The position numbers and the translations under genes were made by a program. This document shows, piece after piece, positions 42,849 through 52,236 of a stretch of DNA of 64,000 nt. The DNA is from Bacillus bingmayongensis (GTDB lineage Bacteria > Bacillota > Bacilli > Bacillales > Bacillaceae_G). The first letter of the stretch is position 1. Each line of letters starts with the position of its first letter. The stretch is from the NCBI RefSeq assembly GCF_000299035.1, contig NZ_AKCS01000005.1, positions 434,001 to 498,000 on the forward strand, in the 5' to 3' direction. Below the pieces are notes generated by a model that was not told the DNA's origin, ran no database searches, and saw only the letters and a list, made by a program, of their open reading frames with translations.

Positions 42849-45524
42849 TTATTGAATCCAGCCATTCGTTTTCATTTCTGATAGTTTGTCTTGTGCTGTT
42901 TTTACTTCAGCTTGGTTTTCATTTGCTTGTACGGTTTTTCTTAAGAATCGGCTTGCTTCCTCATATTTCTTTTGTTTAATTTTAAACATGCCATATGCAA
43001 AATTCACATGCGGGTCTTCATCATTCTGTGCAAATGCCTCAGAGAAAAACCTTTCTGCTTCATTTCCTTGTCCCACTTTATCGTATAAAATCCCTATATT
43101 TACAAGCGTATTTGTGTCGCGTGTACCACTATTGACAACACTGTTATAAGCTTGCAGTGCTTGTTGGTAAGCTACTGTACTTTTGCCCCCATCACGCGTT
43201 TCGTAAAATTGACCAGCTTCGTAATACACAATTCCTAATTGATTTAATAGCTCTATATTATTTTGATCCTTTTGGATTGCAGTTTGTAATACTTGTGATG
43301 CTTGCTGGTAGTTTCCTTCTTTTTTCGCACTATCAATTAAGTTCGTCTTATTCCAAAGTACATATAGGTTAGAAAGTTCAATTACATAAGTAGCATTTTT
43401 GTCATCTTCTTTAATGGCTTCTTTAAAAAAGGACTCTGCTTTGTCTAATTGCACAGTTGCTGTTGCCAATTGACCTTTTAGATAAGAAACAATTGCCTTA
43501 TCCTCATCTGTTTTTGTGCTCATTTTAACAATGACATCTTCTGCTTTTTCAAATTCTTTCATTTTCATATGGCTCACAGCTAAATCACGCATCGCATCTT
43601 TTTTATATATTTCGATTCCCTTTGCATTATTCGCAAGTGCCTGCTCGAAATTCGGTACTGCTTCTTGGAATTTCCCAACTCGAAAATTTGCTGAAGCTAA
43701 TAAATACGCTGCTTCTTTGTTGTCTTTATCAATTTCTTTATCTTTTATTAGCTTCGTAAGGTAATCGATAGCGATTTTATTTTTTCCTTCCGCAATATAA
43801 ATTGTTGCTAATTGCAAATGTGCTTCATCTTTCCCCTTCACGACAATCGCCTGAGCTACAGCTTCTTCAGCCAGTTTATATTTTTTATCGTGATATGCTT
43901 GCCGAGCTTGATCCATGAACTGTTGATATTTCTTATTTGTTGTATAGAAATAATAAGACAGTGAACCTGCTGTTACTACAATTACAATTGAGCCAATGAT
44001 TAAAATACGTTTTTTATTTTTTCCCCACCACTTTGAAAAAGCAGATGGTTCTCTTTGTTCATGCGTTAAAGTAAGAGGCTGATTCGATGCTTTCGCATTT
44101 AATATTTCATCATCTATATCATATTCAACTTGTTTCTTTGTCTGTTTACGGTTTTGCAAAATGCTATTTGGAACCGTCACAGCAGCGGCTACTTCTTCAG
44201 TAGGGTATGTTCCTTGTTGTTCTTTTATCTCTTCAATGATGCTCTCAATTTCCTTTTTTAACGCTTGATCAATGTTTGGAAATTGTATGATTCGCGAATA
44301 GACGAAACAAGCAAATTCTGCATTGTTTTCTCTCTCCAATTCAGTAGCTAATTCCAAATAACCTTGCAGCACCTGTTTTTGATTCATTTCAGGTTCTTGA
44401 CTCTCTATCGCCTTAATCAAATATGTTAGTTCTTGTTTTAGAGCAGTTGATGGATGTGATGAATTGAGAATGGTTTTATATTCAAATAAAGCTGCTTGTT
44501 TAAAGCCTTTCTCTTCTAGTAATCTTGCAATTTCCAAACATTTCGATACAAAAAGAGAGTGCTCTTGTTCTGATTTTCTTTCCGCATCAATTTTAATCAT
44601 CTCTCTAATACTATTGAATGCATCATACCACTGTGCAAAACTCGGACATTCTGCAAAACTTTTACTATGCCAAGCCTTCTCAAATAATTGTGCAACCTTA
44701 CTATTCCAGTCTTTATGTAATGTTTGTTTGAGCAATACATAACGCTCGCACTCTGTCTGCATTTCTTCTGTTTTAAAATAACTTGCATCTGTCCATTTCT
44801 TATTTCGAACTTCTTCACTGCACCAACTTAATATTTCGCCTAATAAAATGGCTCCAGCAAAACGATCCGCTTCTTTTTGCCATACTCCGCCTTTTAGAAA
44901 TGTTGGCGCATAGCCAGCTGAGCCTGCTGGTAATAACGAAGGTCTTTTACTTTTCGGACCATACATTTGTTCAACGTCAACGAGTTCAATATTATGTTGA
45001 CCTTCAATTGGATTATCACTTAAAAAAGGAATTAATATGTTACTAGATGATAAATCATTATGTGCAATTTCATTCTCTTCCATTGTTTTTAGCGTTGTAA
45101 GAAACGCCTCGGCAATCGAAAAACATTGTTGCTTTGATAAGAATTTTTGTTCTTGTAAAATATCTGCCCAAGTTGGTCCTTCGATCCACGGCATCACAAT
45201 ACTATTAGCAAGTTCTTCTGATTTTTCAATCGCAGCTGTATGTTCTTCTTTTGTAACAATATAGCGCGAACATACTTTAAGCCCTACTAGGTGAGAAAGC
45301 GGTTTTAAAAATGCCAGTTGGTGTTTTTCATCACGATAGCGTTCTTTAAAAACTTTTAAAGCTATTCTTTCTACGCTATTTTCATGTTGTAATTGATAGA
45401 CAATCCCTTGTCTACCCTCTTGCCCATATGGCATTTCAATACCGATAACTGCTGGATGTTTTGTAAAGCTATAAACATCTGTATGAAAAGATATTTTTTC
45501 TCCTACTTCTGGTCGAAATCCCAT
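42849..45524 (-). CDS. Ser/Thr kinase-TM-TPR protein of the T7SS locus (EssB-like role possible)
   Basis: The 891-residue protein has a protein-kinase domain (residues about 1-290), a linker, one membrane helix near 500-525 (ILIIGSIVIVVTAGSLSYYF) and TPR repeats to the end. Kinase motifs are largely present: Gly-rich GQEGRQGIVYQ, Lys in IALKVFKERY, catalytic HNDLSSSNIL and Asp in LVDVEQ in place of DFG, so it may be active. EssB of classical T7SSb has a pseudokinase plus TM, so this may be its counterpart. ATG 45524 follows AAGGGGATAAA. TPRs may face outward or recruit substrates. Confidence 0.8.
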   Translation of the reverse strand: MGFRPEVGEKISFHTDVYSFTKHPAVIGIEMPYGQEGRQGIVYQLQHENSVERIALKVFKERYRDEKHQLAFLKPLSHLVGLKVCSRYIVTKEEHTAAIEKSEELANSIVMPWIEGPTWADILQEQKFLSKQQCFSIAEAFLTTLKTMEENEIAHNDLSSSNILIPFLSDNPIEGQHNIELVDVEQMYGPKSKRPSLLPAGSAGYAPTFLKGGVWQKEADRFAGAILLGEILSWCSEEVRNKKWTDASYFKTEEMQTECERYVLLKQTLHKDWNSKVAQLFEKAWHSKSFAECPSFAQWYDAFNSIREMIKIDAERKSEQEHSLFVSKCLEIARLLEEKGFKQAALFEYKTILNSSHPSTALKQELTYLIKAIESQEPEMNQKQVLQGYLELATELERENNAEFACFVYSRIIQFPNIDQALKKEIESIIEEIKEQQGTYPTEEVAAAVTVPNSILQNRKQTKKQVEYDIDDEILNAKASNQPLTLTHEQREPSAFSKWWGKNKKRILIIGSIVIVVTAGSLSYYFYTTNKKYQQFMDQARQAYHDKKYKLAEEAVAQAIVVKGKDEAHLQLATIYIAEGKNKIAIDYLTKLIKDKEIDKDNKEAAYLLASANFRVGKFQEAVPNFEQALANNAKGIEIYKKDAMRDLAVSHMKMKEFEKAEDVIVKMSTKTDEDKAIVSYLKGQLATATVQLDKAESFFKEAIKEDDKNATYVIELSNLYVLWNKTNLIDSAKKEGNYQQASQVLQTAIQKDQNNIELLNQLGIVYYEAGQFYETRDGGKSTVAYQQALQAYNSVVNSGTRDTNTLVNIGILYDKVGQGNEAERFFSEAFAQNDEDPHVNFAYGMFKIKQKKYEEASRFLRKTVQANENQAEVKTAQDKLSEMKTNGWIQ

Positions 45525-45560
45525 TTTATCCCCTTACTCTCATATGACGAATTTTAAAGA

Positions 45561-45590
45561 AAAGGCCAGGAACAATAGCTCCTGGCCTTT
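45561..45590 (-). terminator. Terminator/attenuator after the WXG100 gene
   Basis: AAAGGCCAGGA / TCCTGGCCTTT is a near-perfect stem followed on the minus strand by TTCTTT. Partial readthrough into the kinase gene is likely. Confidence 0.8.
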
Positions 45591-45606
45591 TGCAATTGTT
45601 CTGCTA

Positions 45607-45879
45607 TTAATATGAGTTATCCACGTTACGGAAGTTAGTAGCAATCTTTTTCAATTCGTCAGAAATGTGTTGTAGAATTGGAATGTATTGTTGCATTGCT
45701 TGTTTAGATTCATTAAAGTTCCCTCTGAACTTTGCTTGTGTTGCCCCAGCCCATTGACCTTCAAGACCATTGATATCGCCTTCAAGTCTAGTAATTTGTT
45801 GTTGAGCTTCACTTGCTGCGTTTGTAAAGTTACCAGCGATTCGCTCAAGTTCTTCAGGTGTAATTTTAATTTCTGCCAT
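45607..45879 (-). CDS. WXG100-family secreted protein (EsxA/YukE-like)
   Basis: The 90-residue protein is a canonical WXG100 helical hairpin: AEIKITPEELERIAGNFTN, the turn GQWAGATQ and a second helix ending DELKKIATNFRNVDNSY. These dimers are both substrate and co-export partner of type VII machines. ATG 45879 follows AAAGGGGAAATACAGG. It sits between essC and the kinase gene and is bracketed by hairpins, with a TATAAT box upstream (45922-45927), so it can be made in excess over its neighbours. Confidence 0.93.
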   Translation of the reverse strand: MAEIKITPEELERIAGNFTNAASEAQQQITRLEGDINGLEGQWAGATQAKFRGNFNESKQAMQQYIPILQHISDELKKIATNFRNVDNSY

Positions 45880-45952
45880 CCTGTATTTCCCCTTTCAATC
45901 TATTAATATTGTAACAATTAGATTATAAACTATATTCACACTGTTTTTAAAG

Positions 45953-45993
45953 GGGTAATTTACAAAAAAATACTATTTTTTTGCAAATTACCC
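45953..45993 (-). terminator. Terminator of the essC gene
   Basis: GGGTAATTTGCAAAAAAA / TTTTTTTGTAAATTACCC lies just after the essC stop on the minus strand. A -10-like TATAAT follows it, marking a new promoter for the WXG100 gene. Confidence 0.7.
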
Positions 45994-45998
45994 AAGTT

Positions 45999-48900
45999 TT
46001 ATATTCTTTCTGCCGATTCTAACCATTTTCTAGCAATTTTTTTTGTTAAATCTTGCAGTAAATGTAGTGGTGTAAAAGCACATTTTACTTTCATAGGTTG
46101 CCTGCGTACAAAATATCCTTCCCCACTCTGGAATTCCTGATCCATTTCTGCATGCTTAAGCTTTATATTAAAGAAATACACATCATTATTTTGCGTGGTA
46201 CCTAATAAATAACTAAAGCTTCGTTTTCTGATTTCCGCAAACCATTTTTCATGTGAATAATTAGTTACACTTGAAGTTGTAGCCGCTGCAACAAAATGGA
46301 TCCCTTTATTTCTTCCGTTTTGAACAATTTGCTCCATTTTATTTTTCGCATCAAAATCAGTAGATAATAACGCCAGGATTTGATCAATATCATCAATAAC
46401 AATCATAATCCTCGAATATGGAAACTTCATTTTTTCATTTGGATTTAAAGACGGCATGACCACTTCTCTGTTATTTATTATTTCTAGCAACTCATCTAGC
46501 ATTTCTTTTAATTGCATTCCATCTGTAATTCGCTTTTTAACATGAGGTAATTCTCCAAGAGCCAAAATACCCGTTGTTTTTTCGCTTAAATCAATCATGA
46601 GTAATTCAATTTCTTCAGGTGCATGTTGATAGGTAAGAGAAAAAATCAGTGTTTGTAATAAAGATGTCTTACCACCTTCAATTCTTCCACCAATGAAAAT
46701 ATTTGTCATTTCCTCCAATGAAAAGTTTTGCAAGCGAATATCTTCTGTTTCGATACCTACACAAATTTGTGACGATTCCGATTGCTCTAGCATGTCTTCA
46801 ACAAACAGCTCTTTCGGAACCATTGGAATTGATTTTGCTTTCTCTCCAGTCCATGCTCCATTCATTTTTTGAATAATTGTTTTTAATTGCTGAGAATATT
46901 CCAATTCATTTTCCCCAATGAAAGGTAATGCTGCTTGGAATAGTTCTGGGGGCTGTCCTTTCGCTAAACCACGACCAGATGGTACATCAATTAATGGGAA
47001 GTTTGGTCTTCCGACTAAGCTATAATATTCTGTTCTATCTTGCAATTCAAACGAAATTGCCATCGGAATATTGTTACGAACACGGTCAAACATATCAGTT
47101 GTTTGGTTGAGTGAAAAATGAAAATAAATACCGTACGTACTTGACTCACGTAATAATTGCTCTAAAATTTCATTTTCCTTCTCATATTCACTTCGGAACC
47201 TAATATAACCATCTATCATTACGACAATAGCTGGAATCTTTGTTTCTACCATTCGGTTATACATCGCGAAAGATTTTGCTCCCATATCAGAAAAACATTC
47301 TTTTCGATATGTGACTTCCTTCTTCAAAAAGCTGAACAACCGTTTCATTTTTTCAATTTCGTCTTCTTGTACAATTCCACCCACATGTGGTAAATCTCTA
47401 AAGTCTAAAAACATGCGACCAAAATCAACCACATAGAAGTTTACTTCCTCTGGTGTATGAGATAATGCAAGCGACATAATTATTGTTTGTAGTAGAGTCG
47501 TTTTTCCTGTACCTGGCATACCGTAAATATTTAAATGTCCCTCTTGTACATCTAATTTCAAAGGATACTGCGCTTGATTTGCCACATCGTCGATTAGCCC
47601 TACCGTTAGCTGCAATTCTTCTTCTCTTTGCTTCCATACATCCGCATTCCAATTCTCTATTTCATAGAATTGATTTAATAATAGTTTCTCTGGTAAAGGC
47701 GCTAACCAAGGTCCTGGTAATGGTTTAATATTTTCTTTCTCAGATATTGTTTGTATATATTGAATAAATGCTTGTAATTGCTTTGGACTATTCGTCATAG
47801 GTTTCGGACGCTTTTTCACTTTTATTCGTTTACCCGAAAGTTTTACTTCTGTGAAATCAACAATATCTACAACCTTCTCTTCATCTGGATTATATGGCGC
47901 TCCACTCCAAGCTGATTGAAATAGTTCTAGTATCTCATTACTACCGACTTGTAAATACCCACGTCCAGGAACATTTATTTTAGATGCATCTGGAATTTTT
48001 AGCATTTCACGGCTATCTGCATCATCTTGTACTCGCAAACAAACTCGAAAACGAGAGTTACTCCAAATTTTATCATTGACAACCCCGGAAGGCTTCTGCG
48101 TTGCCAGTAATAAATGTACCCCTAACGTTCTACCAATTGCAGCAACACTTATCAGTTCATCCATAAATTCTGGTTGTTCCTTTTTCATTTGGGCAAACTC
48201 ATCAATAACAATAAATAAATGTGGCAGAGGTTCTTTCTCACGCCAAGTTGTTTCATAATATTCATCAAGATGTTGGACATTTCCAGCTTGAATGAACAGT
48301 TTTTGTCTTCTCTCTAACTCTGCTTTCAACGAAATCCTTGCACGTTCTATTAAATTTGGATCTTCTAAGTTCGTAATCGACGCAATGATATGTGGTAGCC
48401 CTGCAAATGTATTTGACATTCCCCCACCTTTATAGTCAATTAGCATAAATGCCATTTCATGAGGGTGATATGTAAGAGCTAATGCTGCAATTATAGATTG
48501 GATAACTTCACTTTTCCCTGATCCTGTCGTACCAGCCATTAGTCCATGTGGACCGTGTCCTTTTTTCTCAATTTTGTCATGAATGTTTAGAAAAACAGGT
48601 TTACTTCCTTCTCTTACTCCAATTGGAACAGGTAATGAAGTTGGATAGCGATTTTCATTCCAGCGATCTAACACTTGTAACTCTTCCATTTTCTTTACTT
48701 GGAATAGATCTAAAAATGTTAGTACTTTAGGTATGTTAGCTGCTGTAGAGCTTTTCATTCGAATCGGTGCGATACTACGAGCACCTAATTCACAACGTTC
48801 AAATGAAAGGCGATCCACTTTAAAACTAGCACGTGTCGTTCCACTAGTTTCAGCCGAGCTCGAAAATGTTTCTACTAATTCGCCGTATTCTCCATTTAAG

Positions 48901-50009
48901 CTAATAACAATATCACATTCCATTGGTAATCGTTCTTTTTGTTCTGCAAATATGAATGTAGAAGCGCCCACACTTTCTCCTTCTCTGAGCAACATAGGAA
49001 TAAGAGGATCATCTTCCAAAAATTCTCTTGCAGATAAGAAGAAAATATACATCGGGATTAATGGTACTTTTGCATCCGCTTGTGCTGAGGAATTATAGAT
49101 TCTGCGCATATTAAGCGGTGTAAATAATGATTCTGCCAACTTTTGTGCATCCTGTTCATTCTCTGCTAAAAAACGCATGCTTCGTTGCTCATCCCATACA
49201 TGCGGAAGCCATCTCATCCAATCCCATTGTTTTTTCTCCCGCTCATGATAAAAGGCTGCTATTTTCACTTCATTTGGAGCATGATGCGTCATAATTTGTG
49301 TCGTTACAGTTCGAATAAAGTTCAATCTATCTTCTTTATTCCCAACTACACCAATTACATCATTTTTTTTCAGAGAGATTGAAATATGCCCATTAGGAAT
49401 TGTTGTAAAATCCCTTTTCACATTTTGCGCTTCTGTAACTAATGCATTTTCTTCATATCCCCTTTGTTCTGGAACTTTTAATTCAACTAGAAATGGTCTG
49501 GATCCTGTTCCAATACGAATATCTAAAAAGTCAGGACTTTCCGGAGTTCTTTCCCATAAATTACTTTCTCGATTTTCAATTCGTTGCACACTTTTTAAAG
49601 GACTTGGATTTTGAGTAATCAAATACTTCGCTTGTTCAACCTTTAATGTATCTAACTCTACTCTGTGTTTTTGAATTTGTTCTAAGTATCTTGTTTTCAA
49701 TTGTTCAACTATTTGACGATGTTCTTTCTTATTGCGTATATACCCCATTGCTGTGAATATATAGGAGCCTAGCATCGGGATACTAGAAACCATCATAAGT
49801 GGCATATAACTTGAGTTCATCTTCATAACCTTCATCATCACGAAGTATAATACGAGTGTTAGAATTGTCATCGCCGCTGGTAATATGATTGTTTCAATTG
49901 AAAATTTCGGTTCTTCCGGTATATTTGGCGGATCATGAATGACGATATTTCCAGTTGGTATATCTACTTTCATACGCGGAGAGCGCTGAAAATATGGTGA
50001 TTTTTGCAC
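45999..50009 (-). CDS. essC: FtsK/SpoIIIE-type ATPase of type VII secretion (EssC/EccC-like)
   Basis: The 1336-residue motor protein has two N-terminal membrane helices (about residues 38-90) and three ATPase domains with Walker A sequences GTTGSGKSE, GMPGTGKTT and GGRIEGGKTS, the last degenerate. It should drive export of WXG100 proteins and the fused toxin. Classical EssC/YukB has two FHA domains at the N-terminus; here they are absent and the start (FQRSPRMKVDIPTGNIVIHD) is more like actinobacterial EccC. The start is GTG 50009 after AAGGAG. The upstream yukD-like gene is 34 bp away. Confidence 0.9.
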   Translation of the reverse strand: MQKSPYFQRSPRMKVDIPTGNIVIHDPPNIPEEPKFSIETIILPAAMTILTLVLYFVMMKVMKMNSSYMPLMMVSSIPMLGSYIFTAMGYIRNKKEHRQIVEQLKTRYLEQIQKHRVELDTLKVEQAKYLITQNPSPLKSVQRIENRESNLWERTPESPDFLDIRIGTGSRPFLVELKVPEQRGYEENALVTEAQNVKRDFTTIPNGHISISLKKNDVIGVVGNKEDRLNFIRTVTTQIMTHHAPNEVKIAAFYHEREKKQWDWMRWLPHVWDEQRSMRFLAENEQDAQKLAESLFTPLNMRRIYNSSAQADAKVPLIPMYIFFLSAREFLEDDPLIPMLLREGESVGASTFIFAEQKERLPMECDIVISLNGEYGELVETFSSSAETSGTTRASFKVDRLSFERCELGARSIAPIRMKSSTAANIPKVLTFLDLFQVKKMEELQVLDRWNENRYPTSLPVPIGVREGSKPVFLNIHDKIEKKGHGPHGLMAGTTGSGKSEVIQSIIAALALTYHPHEMAFMLIDYKGGGMSNTFAGLPHIIASITNLEDPNLIERARISLKAELERRQKLFIQAGNVQHLDEYYETTWREKEPLPHLFIVIDEFAQMKKEQPEFMDELISVAAIGRTLGVHLLLATQKPSGVVNDKIWSNSRFRVCLRVQDDADSREMLKIPDASKINVPGRGYLQVGSNEILELFQSAWSGAPYNPDEEKVVDIVDFTEVKLSGKRIKVKKRPKPMTNSPKQLQAFIQYIQTISEKENIKPLPGPWLAPLPEKLLLNQFYEIENWNADVWKQREEELQLTVGLIDDVANQAQYPLKLDVQEGHLNIYGMPGTGKTTLLQTIIMSLALSHTPEEVNFYVVDFGRMFLDFRDLPHVGGIVQEDEIEKMKRLFSFLKKEVTYRKECFSDMGAKSFAMYNRMVETKIPAIVVMIDGYIRFRSEYEKENEILEQLLRESSTYGIYFHFSLNQTTDMFDRVRNNIPMAISFELQDRTEYYSLVGRPNFPLIDVPSGRGLAKGQPPELFQAALPFIGENELEYSQQLKTIIQKMNGAWTGEKAKSIPMVPKELFVEDMLEQSESSQICVGIETEDIRLQNFSLEEMTNIFIGGRIEGGKTSLLQTLIFSLTYQHAPEEIELLMIDLSEKTTGILALGELPHVKKRITDGMQLKEMLDELLEIINNREVVMPSLNPNEKMKFPYSRIMIVIDDIDQILALLSTDFDAKNKMEQIVQNGRNKGIHFVAAATTSSVTNYSHEKWFAEIRKRSFSYLLGTTQNNDVYFFNIKLKHAEMDQEFQSGEGYFVRRQPMKVKCAFTPLHLLQDLTKKIARKWLESAERI

Positions 50010-50042
50010 AAAACATTTCTCCTTCCTCTTTCACAAAACATT

Positions 50043-50408
50043 CTATTCAATCATTTTCCATACATAACCTTCTCCTTCATCAGAAGGCACATCAGGTATG
50101 ACAGATTCGTTATGTTGATCTTTTGCTGGTAACATTTCAAAAGAAGGAATGATTGCTCCTTTTTTATGCAACATAATATATTGACCATCCCAGACATCAT
50201 TATCTCGCAAAGTCTCATCGTTACGAATAGAATGCCATTCTTCTTTATCCTTTGCTGCTCGAATTTCATAGATTCCACTTAATGTTTCATCTATCTTTTC
50301 ATGATGTAAAATCGCTTCAATAATTTGTTCCGCTTTTACATCATTTGGAATCGCAATATCTATTTCTTCATTTGACTGCTTTATATACGTCACAATAATT
50401 TCTTCCAA
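50043..50408 (-). CDS. YukD/EsaB-like ubiquitin-fold protein
   Basis: The 121-residue protein begins with a ubiquitin-like beta-grasp pattern (EIIVTYIKQSNEEIDIAIPN, DVKAEQIIEAIL) as in YukD/EsaB, small cytoplasmic regulators of type VII secretion. About 35 extra C-terminal residues are rich in acidic and polar residues. ATG 50408 follows GGTGAATAAAGTTGG, 27 bp after the phosphatase gene. It is directly upstream of the ATPase gene, as in other T7SSb operons. Confidence 0.8.
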   Translation of the reverse strand: MEEIIVTYIKQSNEEIDIAIPNDVKAEQIIEAILHHEKIDETLSGIYEIRAAKDKEEWHSIRNDETLRDNDVWDGQYIMLHKKGAIIPSFEMLPAKDQHNESVIPDVPSDEGEGYVWKMIE

Positions 50409-50435
50409 CTTTATTCACCTTTTTCCATCATGTTC

Positions 50436-51209
50436 TTACCAAGAAATATCAAGGAATGAAATATCATCACTTGTTGGAGAGCTCTGCGCCCGTTTGATTT
50501 CCTCTGTTACTTCTTCAAAATTATAATGAAGGAGTGGCATCAAACCATCCGAATGTATGACAATACGATTTGCTTCTTTTCTAGCTAAGGTTTTCGAAAT
50601 AATTTTCAACTCCCCACCAAGTATTCCGCGATGAGTAGACCATCTATTTTCTGTATTTCTCTCATACTCTATCAAATCAAAACACTTCTTATTCTCCTGA
50701 AACAACTGCAAGAATGAATCGCCATGTGCAACTAACATTAAATTGACTTCATCTCGATTTGGAATTACTTCAATTGTTCCACCAATAAACATGGATTCAC
50801 TGCCATGATTTCGTTTTTCTTCCAATACATCACGAAGTAACCAAGGAGTGTCTTTTGGTAACTGAAACGCTTTCACTTCCTCCATCGCTTCTTTTTCCCA
50901 ATCTTGTAAATTATCGTATAAAAAACTAGAAAAATCTTGCTCCTTATCCAAGCAAGTTCCAAATAGCTTTAATAATTTTGTTCCAAGAAATCGGGCTGCT
51001 ATCTCTCCATGAAAAGACATACCTACACCATCGCAAAGTGCAAATATAAAACGATTTCCACTTACCCGAAATGCTAAAAAATCCTGTCCCATTTCATTTA
51101 ATTCCTGTGTTTCTTTCGCTCTAAAATAGCTATAACGATATGTAAAAATTCCAGTAGTCTCTTCTTGCAACGGTGTTTCTTTCAATTGTGGCAAAGCATG
51201 TATCAACAT
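50436..51209 (-). CDS. PP2C-family Ser/Thr phosphatase
   Basis: The 257-residue protein contains PP2C motifs: FALCDGVGMSFHGEIAARF (metal-binding Asp-Gly), ESMFIGGTIEVI, VAHGDSFLQLF and IVIHSDGLMPLL. It should remove phosphates from Ser/Thr residues, perhaps those added by the kinase-TPR protein of this operon. ATG 51209 follows a GGGGGATAGCG sequence, 11 bp after the VWA gene. The VWA, PP2C and kinase combination resembles the TerY-P phosphorylation triad. Confidence 0.85.
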   Translation of the reverse strand: MLIHALPQLKETPLQEETTGIFTYRYSYFRAKETQELNEMGQDFLAFRVSGNRFIFALCDGVGMSFHGEIAARFLGTKLLKLFGTCLDKEQDFSSFLYDNLQDWEKEAMEEVKAFQLPKDTPWLLRDVLEEKRNHGSESMFIGGTIEVIPNRDEVNLMLVAHGDSFLQLFQENKKCFDLIEYERNTENRWSTHRGILGGELKIISKTLARKEANRIVIHSDGLMPLLHYNFEEVTEEIKRAQSSPTSDDISFLDISW

Positions 51210-51220
51210 TCGCTATCCCC

Positions 51221-51985
51221 CTATCGAACAGGCGTCGCAGCAGACATCTGAAAACCAAGTGATACTAAATCTGCGTTTGTGCCAGGTAGCATCATAAGCG
51301 CCCCATCTGCAATATGAAATCCATGCTCAATCATCATTTCACGATAACTTTCAGGAATAGGTGATGAAAGACGCTGGAGCTTTGCACCATATTCGTCCGA
51401 AATGTTTGTATCTGGCATAATGCCTTTCCATTGTTTTATATTTGAAATCGGCTCTTGTATAATTTCATCTGAAATAAAAATATTTTCAACGAGAACCTTT
51501 CCATCTGGTACTGACATATTCATAATCCGCTGTACGATTGGTTCTGGATCTTCACCTGTTGATGCTCCATCTGTCATATGACAAACAACAGGAGCTGGTC
51601 CTTCTTGTAAATTTGGTAATTCATTTTCCAATAACTTTTCTACTACTGAAAAAGCTTTTGCTGTATCTGTTAAACGATGCGTTTGAATTTTTTCTAACGG
51701 ACGTAATCTTGCGACTTCATCAATTGTTTTCACACCACCTAATAAATCAAAGACATGATCGCTATAAGCTAAAATAGATAAACGATATCTCGGCAACAAA
51801 CGACTGCCTTTCGTAGAACGAAACACCATTTGACGAATTGCTAAGGAAAGAGCATCTGTCACAATATCAATACGTCGCTTCTCCTCTCCTCCTGCATCCA
51901 TCATCTGATTCATCGATGCACTCACATCAAGTAAATAAATAATATACGCTGGTGTTTGCTGTGTTGCTTGTGTTTGATATAACAT
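51221..51985 (-). CDS. VWA-domain protein of the T7SS locus
   Basis: The 254-residue protein is a single von Willebrand factor A domain with the MIDAS motif LLDVSASMNQ (DxSxS), the Thr-containing loop LTDTAKAF and an Asp in MTDGAST. Such proteins bind partners through a metal ion and act as scaffolds; TerY-like members work with kinases and phosphatases. ATG 51985 follows GAAAGGGTATGGAAC. It is the first gene of the T7SS operon, with a sigmaA-like promoter about 60 bases upstream. Confidence 0.85.
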   Translation of the reverse strand: MLYQTQATQQTPAYIIYLLDVSASMNQMMDAGGEEKRRIDIVTDALSLAIRQMVFRSTKGSRLLPRYRLSILAYSDHVFDLLGGVKTIDEVARLRPLEKIQTHRLTDTAKAFSVVEKLLENELPNLQEGPAPVVCHMTDGASTGEDPEPIVQRIMNMSVPDGKVLVENIFISDEIIQEPISNIKQWKGIMPDTNISDEYGAKLQRLSSPIPESYREMMIEHGFHIADGALMMLPGTNADLVSLGFQMSAATPVR

Positions 51986-52041
51986 GTTCCATACCCTTTC
52001 TCATAAAAAAATTATACAAGAATTCTTTATATTCATAGTTT

Positions 52042-52071
52042 ATTATAACGTATGAATTTTCGTTTTCTCAA
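52042..52071 (-). promoter_or_regulatory. Promoter of the T7SS operon
   Basis: TTGAGA (52066-52071) and TATAAT (52042-52047) with 18-base spacing lie upstream of the VWA gene on the minus strand. A second TATAAT-like box is closer to the start (about 52012). Confidence 0.6.
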
Positions 52072-52201
52072 TGTATTATAGAATTTTTTTCCTATTATTT
52101 ATACAATGTTATTATTTATGATTAAAAGAATACCTCTCCAATATTCCTTCACGAAACGAATATTGTTTTTCATTCTCTACTTCTTCCTATATATACATAA
52201 T

Positions 52202-52230
52202 AAAAACTCTCCATATATGAAGAGTTTTTA
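52202..52230 (-). terminator. Terminator of aspS
   Basis: AAAAACTCT.CATATATG.AGAGTTTTT lies just past the aspS stop, with T's on both sides. Confidence 0.8.
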
Positions 52231-52236
52231 TTATGG

